From contig PVNU02000773.1 in assembly GCA_003013855.2 (NCBI GenBank), forward strand, positions 4,157,001 to 4,221,000: a stretch of DNA of 64,000 bases, read 5' to 3'. The position numbers and the translations under genes were made by a program. The notes beneath the pieces were generated by a model, which ran no database searches, was not told where the DNA came from, and worked only from the letters and a program-made list of their open reading frames with translations. Origin of the DNA: Liriodendron chinense. Its lineage: Eukaryota > Streptophyta > Magnoliopsida > Magnoliales > Magnoliaceae. This document shows positions 32,604 to 44,973 of the stretch, piece after piece (positions within the stretch are counted from its first letter, which is position 1; each line of letters starts with the position of its first letter).

Positions 32604-32959
32604 AGCCCTATCTTAATTTATGTGTTAGATCCACACCGTCCATCAACTTCTTCATATAATTCTTGAGCCCAAAAAATGAGGCACATCTAAAGCTCAAGTG
32701 TAACTTCCCTAGGGTCTACTGTGAGGTTTATTTGCCATCTAACTTCTTGATGAAAGAAAAACACAAATATCAGCTAGATTACAGCCTTCTATGGCTCTGA
32801 AAAGTTTTCAACAATAGACAACCAATTCCTGCTAATTCTTGAAGTGTGGCTCACTTGAGCTTTAGATATATATGCCTTGTTTTTGTCTTATGCCCTAAAA
32901 TGATTTGTAAAATGGATGGATGGTAGATAAAAAAAATATACATCACGGTAGGCCCCACA
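32604..32959. mobile_element. F1 MITE (unit 2 copy)
   Basis: Duplicate of 13744-14099. Confidence 0.75.
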
Positions 32960-33093
32960 GAGGCCCTGGCAGGACTGTCTATCTCTAGCTACCTAATCTC
33001 TACTCAGCACATCTTTCGTGGATCCCTGGATCTGGACTGCGGGGATTGCCTAATGACGTTGCTAATAGCTGGGTGGCTATTGGACAGTGCTAT

Positions 33094-33551
33094 GTGGCCC
33101 CACTATAATGTATTCGTTTTATCCATGCTGTCTATTTATTTTTCCATATCATTTTATAGCCTGAGCCCAAGAAACGAGACAGATCCAATTCTCAGATGAC
33201 CACACCACAAGAAAACAGTGATGATTGAATGCCCATCATTAAAAAACTTCCTAGGCCCACTGTGATGTTTATTTATCATGTAACTTGTTGATTAGGTCAG
33301 AAAGACCTCCATAAAATCTGATAGAATTGCTTGATAGAATTGGAGTCTTCATTTACCCAGAACTCGTCTAGCAACAGTATAAACAAGATTTTATGGAGGT
33401 TTTTCAATGGTACGCGTTCCATCCCCACCGGTTCTTGTGGTGTGGTACACTTAAGCCTTAGAGTTGCCTCCTTTTTGGGCTCATGCCCTAAATGATTTTT
33501 CAAAATGGATGGACGGCATGAATAAAAGACATACATCAAAGTGGGCCCCAC
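33094..33551. mobile_element. F1 MITE (unit 2 copy)
   Basis: Duplicate of 14233-14690. Confidence 0.8.
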
Positions 33552-33767
33552 AGAGCCCCTTCCAGGACGGTCCCTCTCTAGCTAGGTACTGGTGGGGTAG
33601 TACCCAATCCGTGTCCTGGTAGCGGGGGCAATGGGTGGGGTTTGGGCTAGCCTGGTGAGGCCTGGCTTGACACTATAAGGCCCAAGAGCCAAGCCTAGGA
33701 GAGAAAGCCTGACTCCAAAATTGGTTGGGCCGGGACTCAGCCTGGCCGAGAAGTGATCATCAATTTC

Positions 33768-33800
<33 letters not shown>

Positions 33801-35643
33801 GTATAAAGGTGAATGTTCGTAATCCGTTCATTGATCAGGTGGGCCACACATTGACAAAGAAATAGACATTTAGAGAACTGAAAATCAACAATAATAATAA
33901 AAAATTAGAACCGATATTTGTAGCAACAGATCAGCAGGTTGCCTGGCCCGCTTCCCCCCTTGAATCTATTCTTCTTGCAGCAGTTTATCTATATCCTTTT
34001 TACCATCCAAACAGGGTGACAGTGGACTACTGCCTCTGGTTCACCTGATAGGTGGCCCACTGATACCAGCATACCCTTCATATCATCCCACATGTGGGCC
34101 ACATTGGAACGTGGTACTAGTAGGGTAGAGAACAACCCACTGCAATGCATCAGCCCTTTATAGACACGGCTTTGAAAGCTAGTGAGCCAATCTAGCTAGA
34201 CTCACCGTTGCTGTTCATTGTCCATCTACAGTGCCTCAAGCTGGACATTGGCAGTCAATGAAATGATCAGGGCCATTGATCAGCTGGGGCCATAGACCAA
34301 AATTTTGCAGCAACGGAACAATTCTAGCTGTCAGTGCAAATTTCATAAATGAATTGTTTCATACCCAATATGTGAGAAGAAATTGCCACCAAATTTATAT
34401 ATGCAAATCATTAGTTTTTATTTTATTTTTTATTCTTGCTTTGTTTTAATAGAGAAATGTACTATATTTTAATTTTTTATTTTGTACTTGAGTTTATTTG
34501 AATTAAAGAAATGCTAACTTAATGGTTTTATTTTCATTTAATTAAACAAAAAAACCTTCATAATATACAACAAATTAGAGAAAAATGTGTCAAATTAACA
34601 GATTTTAGACATTTCATTTTTAATAGTTGTTTCAAATTCTATATTTAACTTTCAGATTTCAACACTTATTTCAAACAATTACCAAATAGGTTATCAAACT
34701 TTAGATTCACAATTCAAATTTAGACTACAGACTTCAAATTTAACTAGTAGTCTTTTGGGATGCGAAACTTTAGATTCACAATTCAATTCAGGCTTCAAAC
34801 TTCAAATTTAACAAGCAGACTCTTGGGATGGGAACACCCATCTTTAACTCCTGGTGCTCACAGTTGGTTGTATTTGCCATCTAATTCATTCATGCGAAGA
34901 GATATTTCAAACATCACACTATTATAGGAGCCAAGTGAGCCACACCGCGTGATTTTTTTTTTGGTTTTAGGCATGATTCTACAATTTCTTGTAGTGAAGC
35001 CCAACTAGGTCTTAGATTGGTGCAATGTTATGTTTTGGATAGAGGCCAAACATGAGGGGGCCACCCGATGGACGGGTATATCTTATGCGGATAAAGTTGT
35101 TCCCCCCATGAAGGCGGTAGGCCGGCCCTTCATACACCCGAGGAGTTTTCCTTAAAAAAAAATGGAGTCTCTTCAGCTGTACATATTTGTAACTTCCAGA
35201 TTTTCAATTGGACAAATAGCTATTTTACTCTTAGCCATCAATTGGATGGTCAGGATTGCTTGATCAATGTGATTTTAGTAATATGCTCTATCTACAATAG
35301 CACCCACAATTTGAAAGTTTGGAATAGCTATCCATCGGTGCTATACAAATGAGAAGAATGAGTCCCTGCGATTTTAAAATTGTGCAAAACTGGAGAACCA
35401 GGTCAAGATATACTTTAAGCCACATGTGGGAAATGTATGTGATGATTCCAACCATCCATCCATCATATAGTTCTGTGTATGGACCATTGGATAAAATAGC
35501 AAGCAATATCATGACGTAAACAATTGTAAAAAAAGAAGCATCCAAACATCACTGATCAAATTCTAGTGATTCTTTTCCCCGTTTTTGATCTGTTATGATC
35601 CGCTAGTAATTGCGAATTTTGGTACACGAAGCATACATTGATT
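33552..35643. other. Intergenic with T19 tract, no gene (unit 2 copy of 14691-16789)
   Basis: T-run at 33782-33800, AT-rich block about 34400-34850. Nothing coding. Confidence 0.5.
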
Positions 35644-36137
35644 GGGAGCGGATTAGCTCTTATCCTAACCGTGTGGGACCCACATCGATGTATTTTTTGC
35701 ATATCCATGCTGTCTATCTGTTTTAACATCTCATTTTAGAACGTGATCTGAAACTTTTAGAAGATCCAAATCTCAGGCGGACCATACCATTAGAAGAAGT
35801 GTCGAATGACTATTAAAAACTATTTTGTGGTCAACAAAAGTGTTGGATCAAGCTAGTTTTTGTATTTTCCCTTCATCCAGGTCTTCTTGACATTATCAAC
35901 AGATTGGATGGCAAATGGGCCCTTTAAAATTTTTAATGGTGAAGCACTCAATCACCACGGTTTCCTGTGGTGTGGTCCGCTTGAGATTTAGATCTGTTTA
36001 ATTTTTGTGAATGTGTACTAAAATGGGTTGGAGAAACGGATGGATGGTGTGGATATACAGCACATCATCAAGGTTGGCCCCACTGTAAGGGCAACACCCA
36101 CTGGGTTGTTACCTGGGGTAACACCTGCTCCGTTCCC
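35644..36137. mobile_element. Full-length F1 MITE with 9-bp target duplication (unit 2 copy)
   Basis: Flanked by ACATTGATT (35635-35643) and AAATTGATT (36138-36146), as in unit 1. Confidence 0.82.
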
Positions 36138-36401
36138 AAATTGATTAACCACAAAGATTTTCGAAGTTGGGCTTGTTTGGATTTAGTGAAGTGGAAGGAA
36201 ACGAAATAGAGTTTCTTCACAAACCATTTTTCACCTGTTTGTAAATTCAATTTCCAATGCAGCTAATTTTCCTTAACTTATATTTTTATTGCCTCACCTA
36301 CACCCTTGAGAAATCAGGTTTCCTTTCACACGATTTCTCCATAGCGTGAATTGGGTACAACACCCACCAGGATTTAGCTAGGAACGTATGGTCCTACCAG
36401 A

Positions 36402-36745
36402 GGCTCCATGGGACCTACCATGATATTTTTGTTTTATCCAAGCTGTCTATCCATTTTAAAAGATCATTTTAGGGGACGAGCCCAAAAGGAGGCAGATTGA
36501 AGGCTCGAGTGGACCACACTACAGGAAGCAAGGCTGACAATAACCCCCTCCATTGAAGCCTTCCTAGGTCCACCGTGATGCTTATTTCCCATCCAATATG
36601 TTCACAAGGTCACATAGATGGTTTTCAATAGTAGGTGTTAAATCACCACTGTTTCATGTAGTGTGGTTCCAGATCACCACTTAAGTCGATTTTTCAAAAT
36701 GGATGAATGGAATGGATAAAACACATACATCACAGTGGGCCCCAC
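36402..36745. mobile_element. F1 MITE, internally deleted in unit 2
   Basis: Duplicate of 17551-17929. It lacks internal stretches present in unit 1 (around 36620 and 36668), but retains TTTTATCCAAGCTG lost from unit 1. Confidence 0.7.
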
Positions 36746-36958
36746 GGATCCACCAAAGATTTGGATTTGTTTAATGTTTGGAATTATGCCCTAAAAAACA
36801 GATGGACGGCGTGGATATAGAATAACATCAGTGGGCCTGTGATAAAGGCTGGACCATCCACAAGAAGCAGTGTAACTGAAGGCTCACTGCCGCACACAAG
36901 TAGGAAGTAGATTAGGTGCAGTTACCACCTCGCCCAAGATCGTGCAGCCCCTACCTTA

Positions 36959-37379
36959 GGGCCCACCTTGATGTATGTATACATCCATGCTGTCCATCCA
37001 TTTTCCCATATCATTTTAGTGCATGAGAACCAAAGTGAAGCATATCCAAATCTGAGGTGGATCAGATGGGAAATAATGGTGATTGAATGCCCCATCATTA
37101 AAAACTTCTTAAGGCCCACCGTAATATTTTGGTAATGTTTATTTTCCATATAACCCGTTGATAACGTCAAACAAACCTAAATGAAGGGGAAAAAAATATC
37201 AGCTTGATCCACAACAATTGACCCATAAGAAGTTTTTAATGGTCATTAATCTTTGCTTCCTATTGTATGGTCCACCTGAGATATGAATCTGTTTCATTTT
37301 TTCACTCATGCCCTAAAATAATATGGTCAAATGGATGGACGGTGTGGATATAGAATACATACATTAAGGTGGGCCCCAT
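36959..37379. mobile_element. F1 MITE (unit 2 copy)
   Basis: Duplicate of 18154-18574. The spacer 37380-39292 beyond it is the 3' flank of gene B, without a recognisable gene. Confidence 0.8.
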
Positions 37380-39292
37380 GGCAAGAGCTTCATCGTCTTC
37401 AATGAGACCAGAGCTGTAATCCTCTCACCGAAGTACAGTTCTTAATAACTTTCATTAAGTGATCTTCGCGTAGCCTTACCACATTCTCTTTGTCAAATCC
37501 AGTTTGGCCATTTGGATGGTCCCTCAGTGTTATTAGGCATTGGTACAAAAATAATTTGATCCATATATTAAAGGGGCCTGTCCACGAGAAATTGCGTGGA
37601 CAAGATGAACAAAGGTTTGTATGGAGATGCCCATATTTCATTCATTTAAGTAGTTAGTTAAGTACTCTTAAAATGGGACTTGCATTGCATTTTAAATACT
37701 TTGAAATTTGAAGTTGAAACAAAAACAATTATAAAGAGAATTTTATCTTGTCAAATATATAATTTGAAAATAAATCACAATTTTCTCAAAAAAATGTTGT
37801 TGATAAACAAACAACAAAAACAAAGATTTCTTTCCTACACTTTCCTAGAAATAAGGTTTCGTGGAAAATATAATTTACTTTCTCACCCTTTCGAAAAATC
37901 TAAATAAGCCCTTACACGGCATGGAAAGTGGAGGCACAAAGCTTTTATGTTTCCCACAGCATTGTAAGTTATCGCGAAATCAACGGTCAATGAAGGAGAG
38001 TGGAATTATTCAACGAAAGAGAATGGAATTATTGCTAGGTTTCTAGTCTTCTGATTGAGTCCTAGTTCTTCAGTGGGACCTACCAGCAAATGTTTTCTAG
38101 CCGTCTCCAAGGTGAGGCCGGCATTACGTGGAACCAGATGGTACCAGCTGTCAAACAAACCTTACAGACAGTCGAGATTTCTGCATGTTGGAATGGATCG
38201 TTCTATGGTGCACATGGCATAGTTCTAGTGTTCATTGTTCAATGGTGAGTGCGTGGCATAGTTCTAGAACTCGCCGACTCGACTTCAAAATCATCTGAGC
38301 CAACTTGACTCGGCGAGATTTCAAGCAACTCACAAACCAGGTCGACTTATCAAGACTCGAGGTGTCTTGAGTTGAGTCACTTACTGAGTCATACATATAT
38401 AAAACGGCAGAAGTTTTTGAACTCACAACCTAACATAAAGCCTGGGTGTTGGTGTTTACTTGCATGATAAACATTATATGTAGGTGACTAGATAGGGTTT
38501 CTATGGATGGTAATTAGCAATGACTGGGTCATGTCTTTGTGTCGACTCAGCTATGCTGGACATTGACTCGAGTTTATCGGTCAACTCAGGTTGGCCACAC
38601 CACACGGTACACCAATCACAGGCATTCATGCAGGGCTACCATTGTGTATATCTTTCATCAAACCCATTAAGCAGGTGTGAGTGACTCACCGGGATAAAGG
38701 GAAGATTACAAAATAATTCTACATAATTCTACATTGTTCTTATTGATGTCGCCCACATAAGGAATGGACTTATTAGAGGTTTCAGAAATAATTCCACATT
38801 GTTTTCATTGATGTCACCCATTCAAGTGTTTTCGCCTTCCCAAGGAGGCAAGCAAATGAAGGAAGGCATTGTATTACGGCCGACTACAAGAGGGGAAAGC
38901 GTTCATAGACCCTGCTAAAGTCTCTTGACATACATTGATACATCATCATCTGGGCTCAAGCTTTTAGAGAAAGTGGTTATTCGACAGACCCAATGGCATC
39001 GCTTGTAGAATGCCAGACTATTAAGGGGAGATTTCGGCCACAAATGGCTCCATGATATTCTGATTCTACTGGCTCTACCCGATCATTTCTCTAATTAATC
39101 ACATAGTTGGAGAAAAGGATAAGTAAAGCAGGAGGAAAAAAAATGTACGCACACACACGCATCCACTCACTTCTTCACCACCCAAGCATCCGAACATGAA
39201 ATACAAGAAATTTCAACATGCACACAGGCATACATGCATCTACATGAACTTTAATGAAAAAAAATAAAATAAATTACAAAGGTAATAGTGCT

Positions 39293-41707
39293 TCAACCAA
39301 GCGATCTAACGTAGGGAGAAGGGTCAGGTGGGTCATTTACTTCAACTGAACCATCTAGCATCTGTGTGACCCTATTCATGGATGGCCTCATGCATGGATC
39401 TTCTTGAATGCACCAAATGGCCACCATAACCAACCTCTCCAGCCACATACCATCTTTCAATGCCTCTTCCTCCTCCTCCACTAACAAGTCCAATCTCCTC
39501 TCTTTATAGCAATCACAAGCCCAGTCCGTTAATATCATCTCCTCTTCATTCCCAATCTCCAGCTTGATGTTTTTCCTACAACATATGATCTCCAGTAGCA
39601 CTACGCCAAAGCTGTAGACATCCACCTTCACTGTGACTGCTCGGGTCTTGAACCATTCTGGTGCAAGATACCCTTTAGTTCCTCGGATGCCCGTTCTGGT
39701 TCGGGTTTGATCTGTCTTCAGAAGCTTTGATATCCCAAAGTCGGAGATCTTCGCTGTCAAACAGTCATCCAAGAGTATGTTCTGTGGCTTTATATCGCAA
39801 TGTATGATTTGGGTTCTGCACTCTTCGTGTAAGTAACTGAGCCCTCTTGCAATCCCTTTCGCGATCTTCTTCCGTAGGTTCCAGTCGGGTTTTGAGCTTC
39901 CGAAGAGGAACCTTGCCAAAGAGCCATTGCTCATGTACTCAAAGACAAGAAGCCGATGCGGACCCTCGTTGCAGAATCCGATCAATTGGACAAGATTCTT
40001 GTGATGGGTCCGGCCGATCGTTTTCACTTCGGTTTCGAACCCTTTCTCAGCTTCAGTCTCCATACTATTCAATTTCTTGACTGCGATAAAATTTCCATAC
40101 TCTGATGCAAAGACCCCTTTGCAAACTGTGCCAAAACCGCCACTGCCCAGTTCTTCTTTGAATCCATCTGTGATTTCATGAAGCTCACTGTAAGTGAAGG
40201 ATCGAAGGTTAGTCGTGAACATGGTCGTCGAATCTGGCTGTATGGTGGATCGCTTCTTACGGAAAGAGCAGAAAACGACTGATGAGATCGCGGACAGGAA
40301 GAGAAACACAAAGCCTCCTAGAATCAGCGACAGGATGAGGATGAGATTCTTCGGATTTCTTCTCTTCCCAGTGGCAGAGTCTGGAGGAGGAGGAGGAGCC
40401 AACGAAGTCGAATTTCGCTTCCGAACTTTGATGAGAGCCACTCTGTTGATGCCTTCATACATCTTCCCATTAGAGAGCGGGAGCTTCTTTTTCCAGCAGA
40501 ATCCATCGATGAAAATGGAGACAGCGCAGAGACAATCGCCCAAGCAAGCTTCTTTACACTTGCTTATGTTGATGCGATCATACTGTTCGAAGTCGGACAG
40601 CGGCCAATCTGCGTTATCCAACTCCCTCATCTCAAACTGATCCGCTTCTTTTGATCCATATGTTTCGCAGCTCTGAGGAATGAAATCTTGCTTGCACCCA
40701 CCGGACTTGTTATTTGGATCGAAGAAAGAATACCCAGGAGGGCATTCACAACTAGGCATCTGGTTCTCATCTAGCTGTTTACAATAGCTGTTAAACCCAC
40801 AAGCACCGCTCCCCTTCTCTGACTCGATCGCCTTACAAACTTCACGGGGCTCGTACCAGATGACGGACCATGATTCAGTCCGATTTTCATTGCCTGATCG
40901 GCTTTTCGGGTAAACATATTGCCGAAAAACTCCGTCAAAATCAAGGGTTGCCCTGTGGTAGAATTCTCCCGTTGGGAATTCACTCCCTTGGTAAAGATGC
41001 AACATGCTTCCATTCGTCTGCGTGAGGTAAATGTCGCCGGACTGGTTGAAGATGAGCTGAGAGCCGGAATATTTGGTGTCGCCTGGCCAATAAGACCCAT
41101 AAACTAAATCAGTCATGAGATTTACCTGATAAAGCACGAGATCCCCGTCCGCCTCCAAATGAAGCTGGAACCTTCCTTTCGAGTAGTCAGCATCTGCTAG
41201 GCGAGAAGAAAGCATGGTACCCAGATCCAGTGCCTGAGAAGGCAGAATGGTGTCGGTCGGTTTGCTGAAGCTCTCCCATCTAATAACAGAACTTGTGCTT
41301 GTCAACACAAAGTTCCCATTGTCGAGCATCGCCGCGGAGGTGACAATACCATTAACAGCTTGGGCTTTCCATACCTCTTCGCCTCGATTATCATTGAGAA
41401 CGAGCTGGCCATCTTCCGTCAGCTCCACCTTCGATCCTGTCTGCACTGGTGTGTTTCTATCAGCGGACCAAACTAGAGTTTTCTCAGGGAGTTTGTTGAA
41501 CCAGATGGCGAGCAAGAAGATGTTTCTGTTGGGGAGGCGGTAGAATCCGAAGGCGAATTCGCCAGACGGTGAAACCCATGAAGGGTTTTCATCATCCGTG
41601 GCGTAAAGAGAATCGCCCAAGCTGACGTTCCTGTAAGTTTGGGAGATGGCGGGAAGTGGGAGAAGGAGAAGCAAGAAGCATAGAAAATGAAAAAGAGCGG
41701 AAGCCAT
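39293..41707 (-). CDS. LecRLK gene B: G-type lectin S-receptor-like Ser/Thr kinase, intact
   Basis: An 804-aa, intronless receptor kinase of LECRK3/RLK1 type. It has a signal peptide 1-22 and B-lectin about 25-150 (WVSPSGEFAFGFYRL). The SLG region (about 200-290) is followed by an EGF-like domain (299-338, CGFNSYC...CECPPGYS) and PAN/apple 347-428 with paired cysteines. A Pro run 438-442, transmembrane helix about 454-480 and kinase about 515-787 follow. The kinase shows GSGGFGTVCKG 521-531, Lys544, HCDIKPQN 636-643, DFG 656-658 and APE 682-684. HCD in place of HRD makes it a non-RD kinase. The length is normal for the family and all key residues are present. It is the parent of the 3' part of gene A/B; their kinase domains are identical in protein. 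Its own 5' UTR is cut by the second tandem duplication 31 bp from the ATG. It presumably acts at the plasma membrane in signalling; the ligand is unknown. Confidence 0.95.
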   Translation of the reverse strand: MASALFHFLCFLLLLLPLPAISQTYRNVSLGDSLYATDDENPSWVSPSGEFAFGFYRLPNRNIFLLAIWFNKLPEKTLVWSADRNTPVQTGSKVELTEDGQLVLNDNRGEEVWKAQAVNGIVTSAAMLDNGNFVLTSTSSVIRWESFSKPTDTILPSQALDLGTMLSSRLADADYSKGRFQLHLEADGDLVLYQVNLMTDLVYGSYWPGDTKYSGSQLIFNQSGDIYLTQTNGSMLHLYQGSEFPTGEFYHRATLDFDGVFRQYVYPKSRSGNENRTESWSVIWYEPREVCKAIESEKGSGACGFNSYCKQLDENQMPSCECPPGYSFFDPNNKSGGCKQDFIPQSCETYGSKEADQFEMRELDNADWPLSDFEQYDRINISKCKEACLGDCLCAVSIFIDGFCWKKKLPLSNGKMYEGINRVALIKVRKRNSTSLAPPPPPDSATGKRRNPKNLILILSLILGGFVFLFLSAISSVVFCSFRKKRSTIQPDSTTMFTTNLRSFTYSELHEITDGFKEELGSGGFGTVCKGVFASEYGNFIAVKKLNSMETEAEKGFETEVKTIGRTHHKNLVQLIGFCNEGPHRLLVFEYMSNGSLARFLFGSSKPDWNLRKKIAKGIARGLSYLHEECRTQIIHCDIKPQNILLDDCLTAKISDFGISKLLKTDQTRTRTGIRGTKGYLAPEWFKTRAVTVKVDVYSFGVVLLEIICCRKNIKLEIGNEEEMILTDWACDCYKERRLDLLVEEEEEALKDGMWLERLVMVAIWCIQEDPCMRPSMNRVTQMLDGSVEVNDPPDPSPYVRSLG

Positions 41708-41737
41708 TAGCGGAGGAGAGAATTCCAGCTCTAACTG

Positions 41738-42156
41738 CCTTCCGCCTCTCTTTGATTAGCTTACTTCTGCATAAGTAGACGGACGTTTCTGCTTTTGTTA
41801 GAATGGGCCTCTCGTCAAGTGGGCCACAAATGTATTCTGAATCTGGACCGTTGGACTTTAACTCTAACCAACCGCTTTTCTCGTGCAAGTACTGTAATCT
41901 GGCTGATCGCAGCGGACACTGCTACCTAATTGTCTTGATCTCTGTCATGCTTACAATCCAACGATAGGAATGAGGCTTCGTATGCTCTCTCTTAGGTGGG
42001 CCTTACGGGTCTACAAAAGACCATTCTTTTGAAGTTGGGTCAAGTCTTTGTAGTCAAAATGAAGCTGGGACCTCATTTCCATGCATTAAAATAGGTAAGG
42101 CCTTTGAGTGGGCCGGCATCCTCTGCAGCCCCAATTTTACGCAGTGCGTAAATAGA
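41738..42156 (-). promoter_or_regulatory. Upstream region of LecRLK gene B (duplicated at 49773-50174)
   Basis: Gene B 5' flank. No clear TATA box near the ATG. The second copy, with small deletions, has no coding sequence attached. Confidence 0.5.
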
Positions 42157-43283
42157 AAAGCCTATGGGAGTGGATTGCCTGTGACACCGGGCATAGAGAT
42201 ATCTCTGCAGCCGGGGCTGTGTGGAGTTCAGGAATAAAAAAATCAGGTAGATTAAAAAATCAGGTGGGCCATACCAACAAAACAGTGGAAACACCAACGT
42301 TCATCATTGAAACCTTCATGGAGCTGACCATGATGTTTATATGCCATTTGAACCGTTCAAAGAATTATTATCACTCAGATAAACTGTAAGGAAAAATATT
42401 ATCCTGATGCAAAACTTTTGTCACCACTAACTATTCAATACCCATTGTTTCGTGTGGTATGGCCCACATGAGTTTTGGATATGCATTATTTTTATAATAC
42501 TATCCTAACCAGTGTTCGCATTGTCGGTATCGTTACAAGTTTCGCTGGCCGGAGATAAAGATATAATATCGTTATCGTCGATAATATCGCTGATAACCGA
42601 AAATGTGGGGAAAAGGGGGGAAATATGATGAAAACTGTGGAATTTTTCAGTAAAACTTCAGGAAATGCCTAAATACACATATTTTCATATTTAGAAATAA
42701 AAAAAGTGCAAAAAGAATACATTAAATAATAAGTTTTCATTCAATGGAGCCCAAAAAAGCATGCGTTTCATAAGAAATCACTCCAATGTTACGAAAATGA
42801 GTTTATATAATACAAATGCAGCCACCATACAATAATTAAGGCATAAAATTAAATGAATTCGAAAAGCATACTTTTTTGCCATATTTCATCCTCACATGGA
42901 GTGACGAAGTGGCTCGAAGTGTTGTTGCCCAATTTGTTAACAGTACTGTTCCCACTAATGATGTACCATCCACCACTTGTGGTGCATCCGTGCATGCCAA
43001 TCCAAGCCATCAAATTGTGGGGGTTATGGGGATGGAGCATAGGAAATCATATTGAACGGTGATAACAATCTAATTGGTGGATCATCAAATGGATGGTTAA
43101 AACAAAATATCAGCCATCCCATTTCAATCAATGAATTTGGATGACTAGGATTGTTGAATCAGCCATAATTTGGACCATCATCTACGAGCACACAACCTGT
43201 CTGGTCCAAATCGTGATCTGGGTCCCATCCAATCTTAGGAATAGGTGAGGCCCAAGTCTCACCCAAGACGGTGCAACCTTTAC

Positions 43284-43712
43284 CGTGGGGCTCACGTTGA
43301 TGCATGTATTATGTATCCACGCAGTCCAGCCGTAATTTTCCAGATCATTTTAAGGCATTATCCCAAAAATGAAATAGATCCAATTATCATGTGGACCATA
43401 CCATAGGAAAAAATGGCGGTTGGCCATTAATGGACCATGGAAGTTTAGGATCAAGTTGATATTTGTTTTTTACTTTATCTAGGCTTATGTGACATTATCA
43501 ACAGATTGGATGGTAAATAAGTACTGCGGGAGCATTGAGGCGTGACCTAAGAAGTTTTTAATCGTAGTATGTTGAATGACCACTGTTTCCCGTGGTATGG
43601 TCCACCTGATAATTGGATCTGCTTCATTTTTTTGGGATAATGCACTAAAATGATTTGAAAAAACAGATGAATGGTGTGGATACATAATACATACATCAAG
43701 GTGGGCCCCGCG
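43284..43712. mobile_element. F1 MITE inside the hAT-like element
   Basis: Arms TATGTATCCACGCAGTCC and AGATGAATGGTGTGGATACATAATACAT. A shortened second copy follows at about 43830-44100. Confidence 0.7.
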
Positions 43713-44197
43713 GTAAGCATAGCACTGTCTTGGGGGTGCGGCTGGGGTCTTACCTACTCCGCTCCCTCCTCTCAGACGTGGACTGCGTACTGACACTGCC
43801 AGTATACGACAACTACTGGACGGTGCTATGTGGGCCCCACAATAATGTATGTGTTTTATATTGGGCCACAAAAGTTTTGGATCATGTCCTAAAACGAGCT
43901 TTCAAAATGGATGGACAGTGTGGATGTCATATAAACGTCACTGTGGGCCCTAGGAAGGTTTCAACGGTAGGAATCATTGTCCTCTGCTTTCTATGGTGTG
44001 GTCCACTCGAGCGCTCATTTTTGGGCTTATGAGATTGAATGATCTCTCAAAATGGATGAACCAGTGTGGATATTACACATATATCATGGTGGGGTCCAAG
44101 GAACTTGGTGACGTCCACATGCAATGGATCGCACATGACGTTCCATAAAAACGGAAGTGGATTGCGTGCTAAGTGAGCAGTAAGGAGTAAACTCTGT

Positions 44198-44631
44198 GGG
44201 GCCACCATGATTTATACATTTTATCCACTCTGCCCCTCCATTTTACCATATAATTGTAGGGCTTGATGCAAAAAATGAAGAATATCCAAAGCTGAAGTGG
44301 ACCACACCACAATATACACTGTGAATTGAATGTATACCGTTGAAAAATAATTGTGGGCCACAGAAGTTTTGGATCAAGCTGATATTTGTGTTTTCTGTTC
44401 ATCCATGTTTTGTGATCTCATGTTTTGTGATCTTATGAAAATGTTCGGATGAAAAATAAACATTACTGTGGTCCCTAGGAAGGTTTCAACGGTGGAAATC
44501 ATTATTCCCACTGTTTCCTGAGGTGGGGTCTACTTGAGCTTTGGATATGCTTCAATTTTGGGGTCGACCCCTAAAATGAGCTAGAAAAAAGGATGGATGG
44601 TGTGGATAAGCCACATCTATTTACGGTGGGC
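44198..44631. mobile_element. F1 MITE inside the hAT-like element
   Basis: GGGGCCACCATGATTTATAC to ATGGATGGTGTGGATAAGCC, with TCAAGCTGATATTTGTGTTTTC in the centre. Confidence 0.7.
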
Positions 44632-44891
44632 CCAACGGAGTTTACTCGATACGATAAAAGCGTACGGAGTAACTCAAAACGAAATCCGATTTCTGTGGAA
44701 GGCTTCGCGAAGCCGTTTCTTAACAGAGAAGAGGGTTCCGGGAGGGAACCCTCAAAATCCCTAGAATCCCTCAATTTTTTTGCAAAAAATCCCTTTTCTT
44801 TCGTAGATCTGTCACCAAAATTTTGAAATTTTCTATCCATTGGAAGAAAAAAAAGGAAAGTGGAGATTTTTTCGCACTTACGGTGATCAAT

Positions 44892-44973
44892 TGGCCCACT
44901 GCTACTTCTGATCAACGATCCTCTTCTACAACTGGCCCACTGGTACTTCCGATCAACGATCATCTTCTACATA
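44892..44973. repeat. Two copies of a 41-bp tandem repeat
   Basis: TGGCCCACTGSTACTTCYGATC begins at 44892 and again at 44933, followed each time by AACGATC-TCTTCTAC. Confidence 0.8.

Larger units (their letters stand above)
22006..40821. repeat. Tandem duplication unit 2 (~18.8 kb)
   Basis: Second unit in direct orientation, ending inside gene B. Compared with unit 1 it lacks 51 bp (unit 1 6461-6511) and parts of one F1 element (near 36.6 kb), and it has a few extra short stretches. The T-tract at 33782-33800 is 19 long against 23 in unit 1. Confidence 0.95.
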
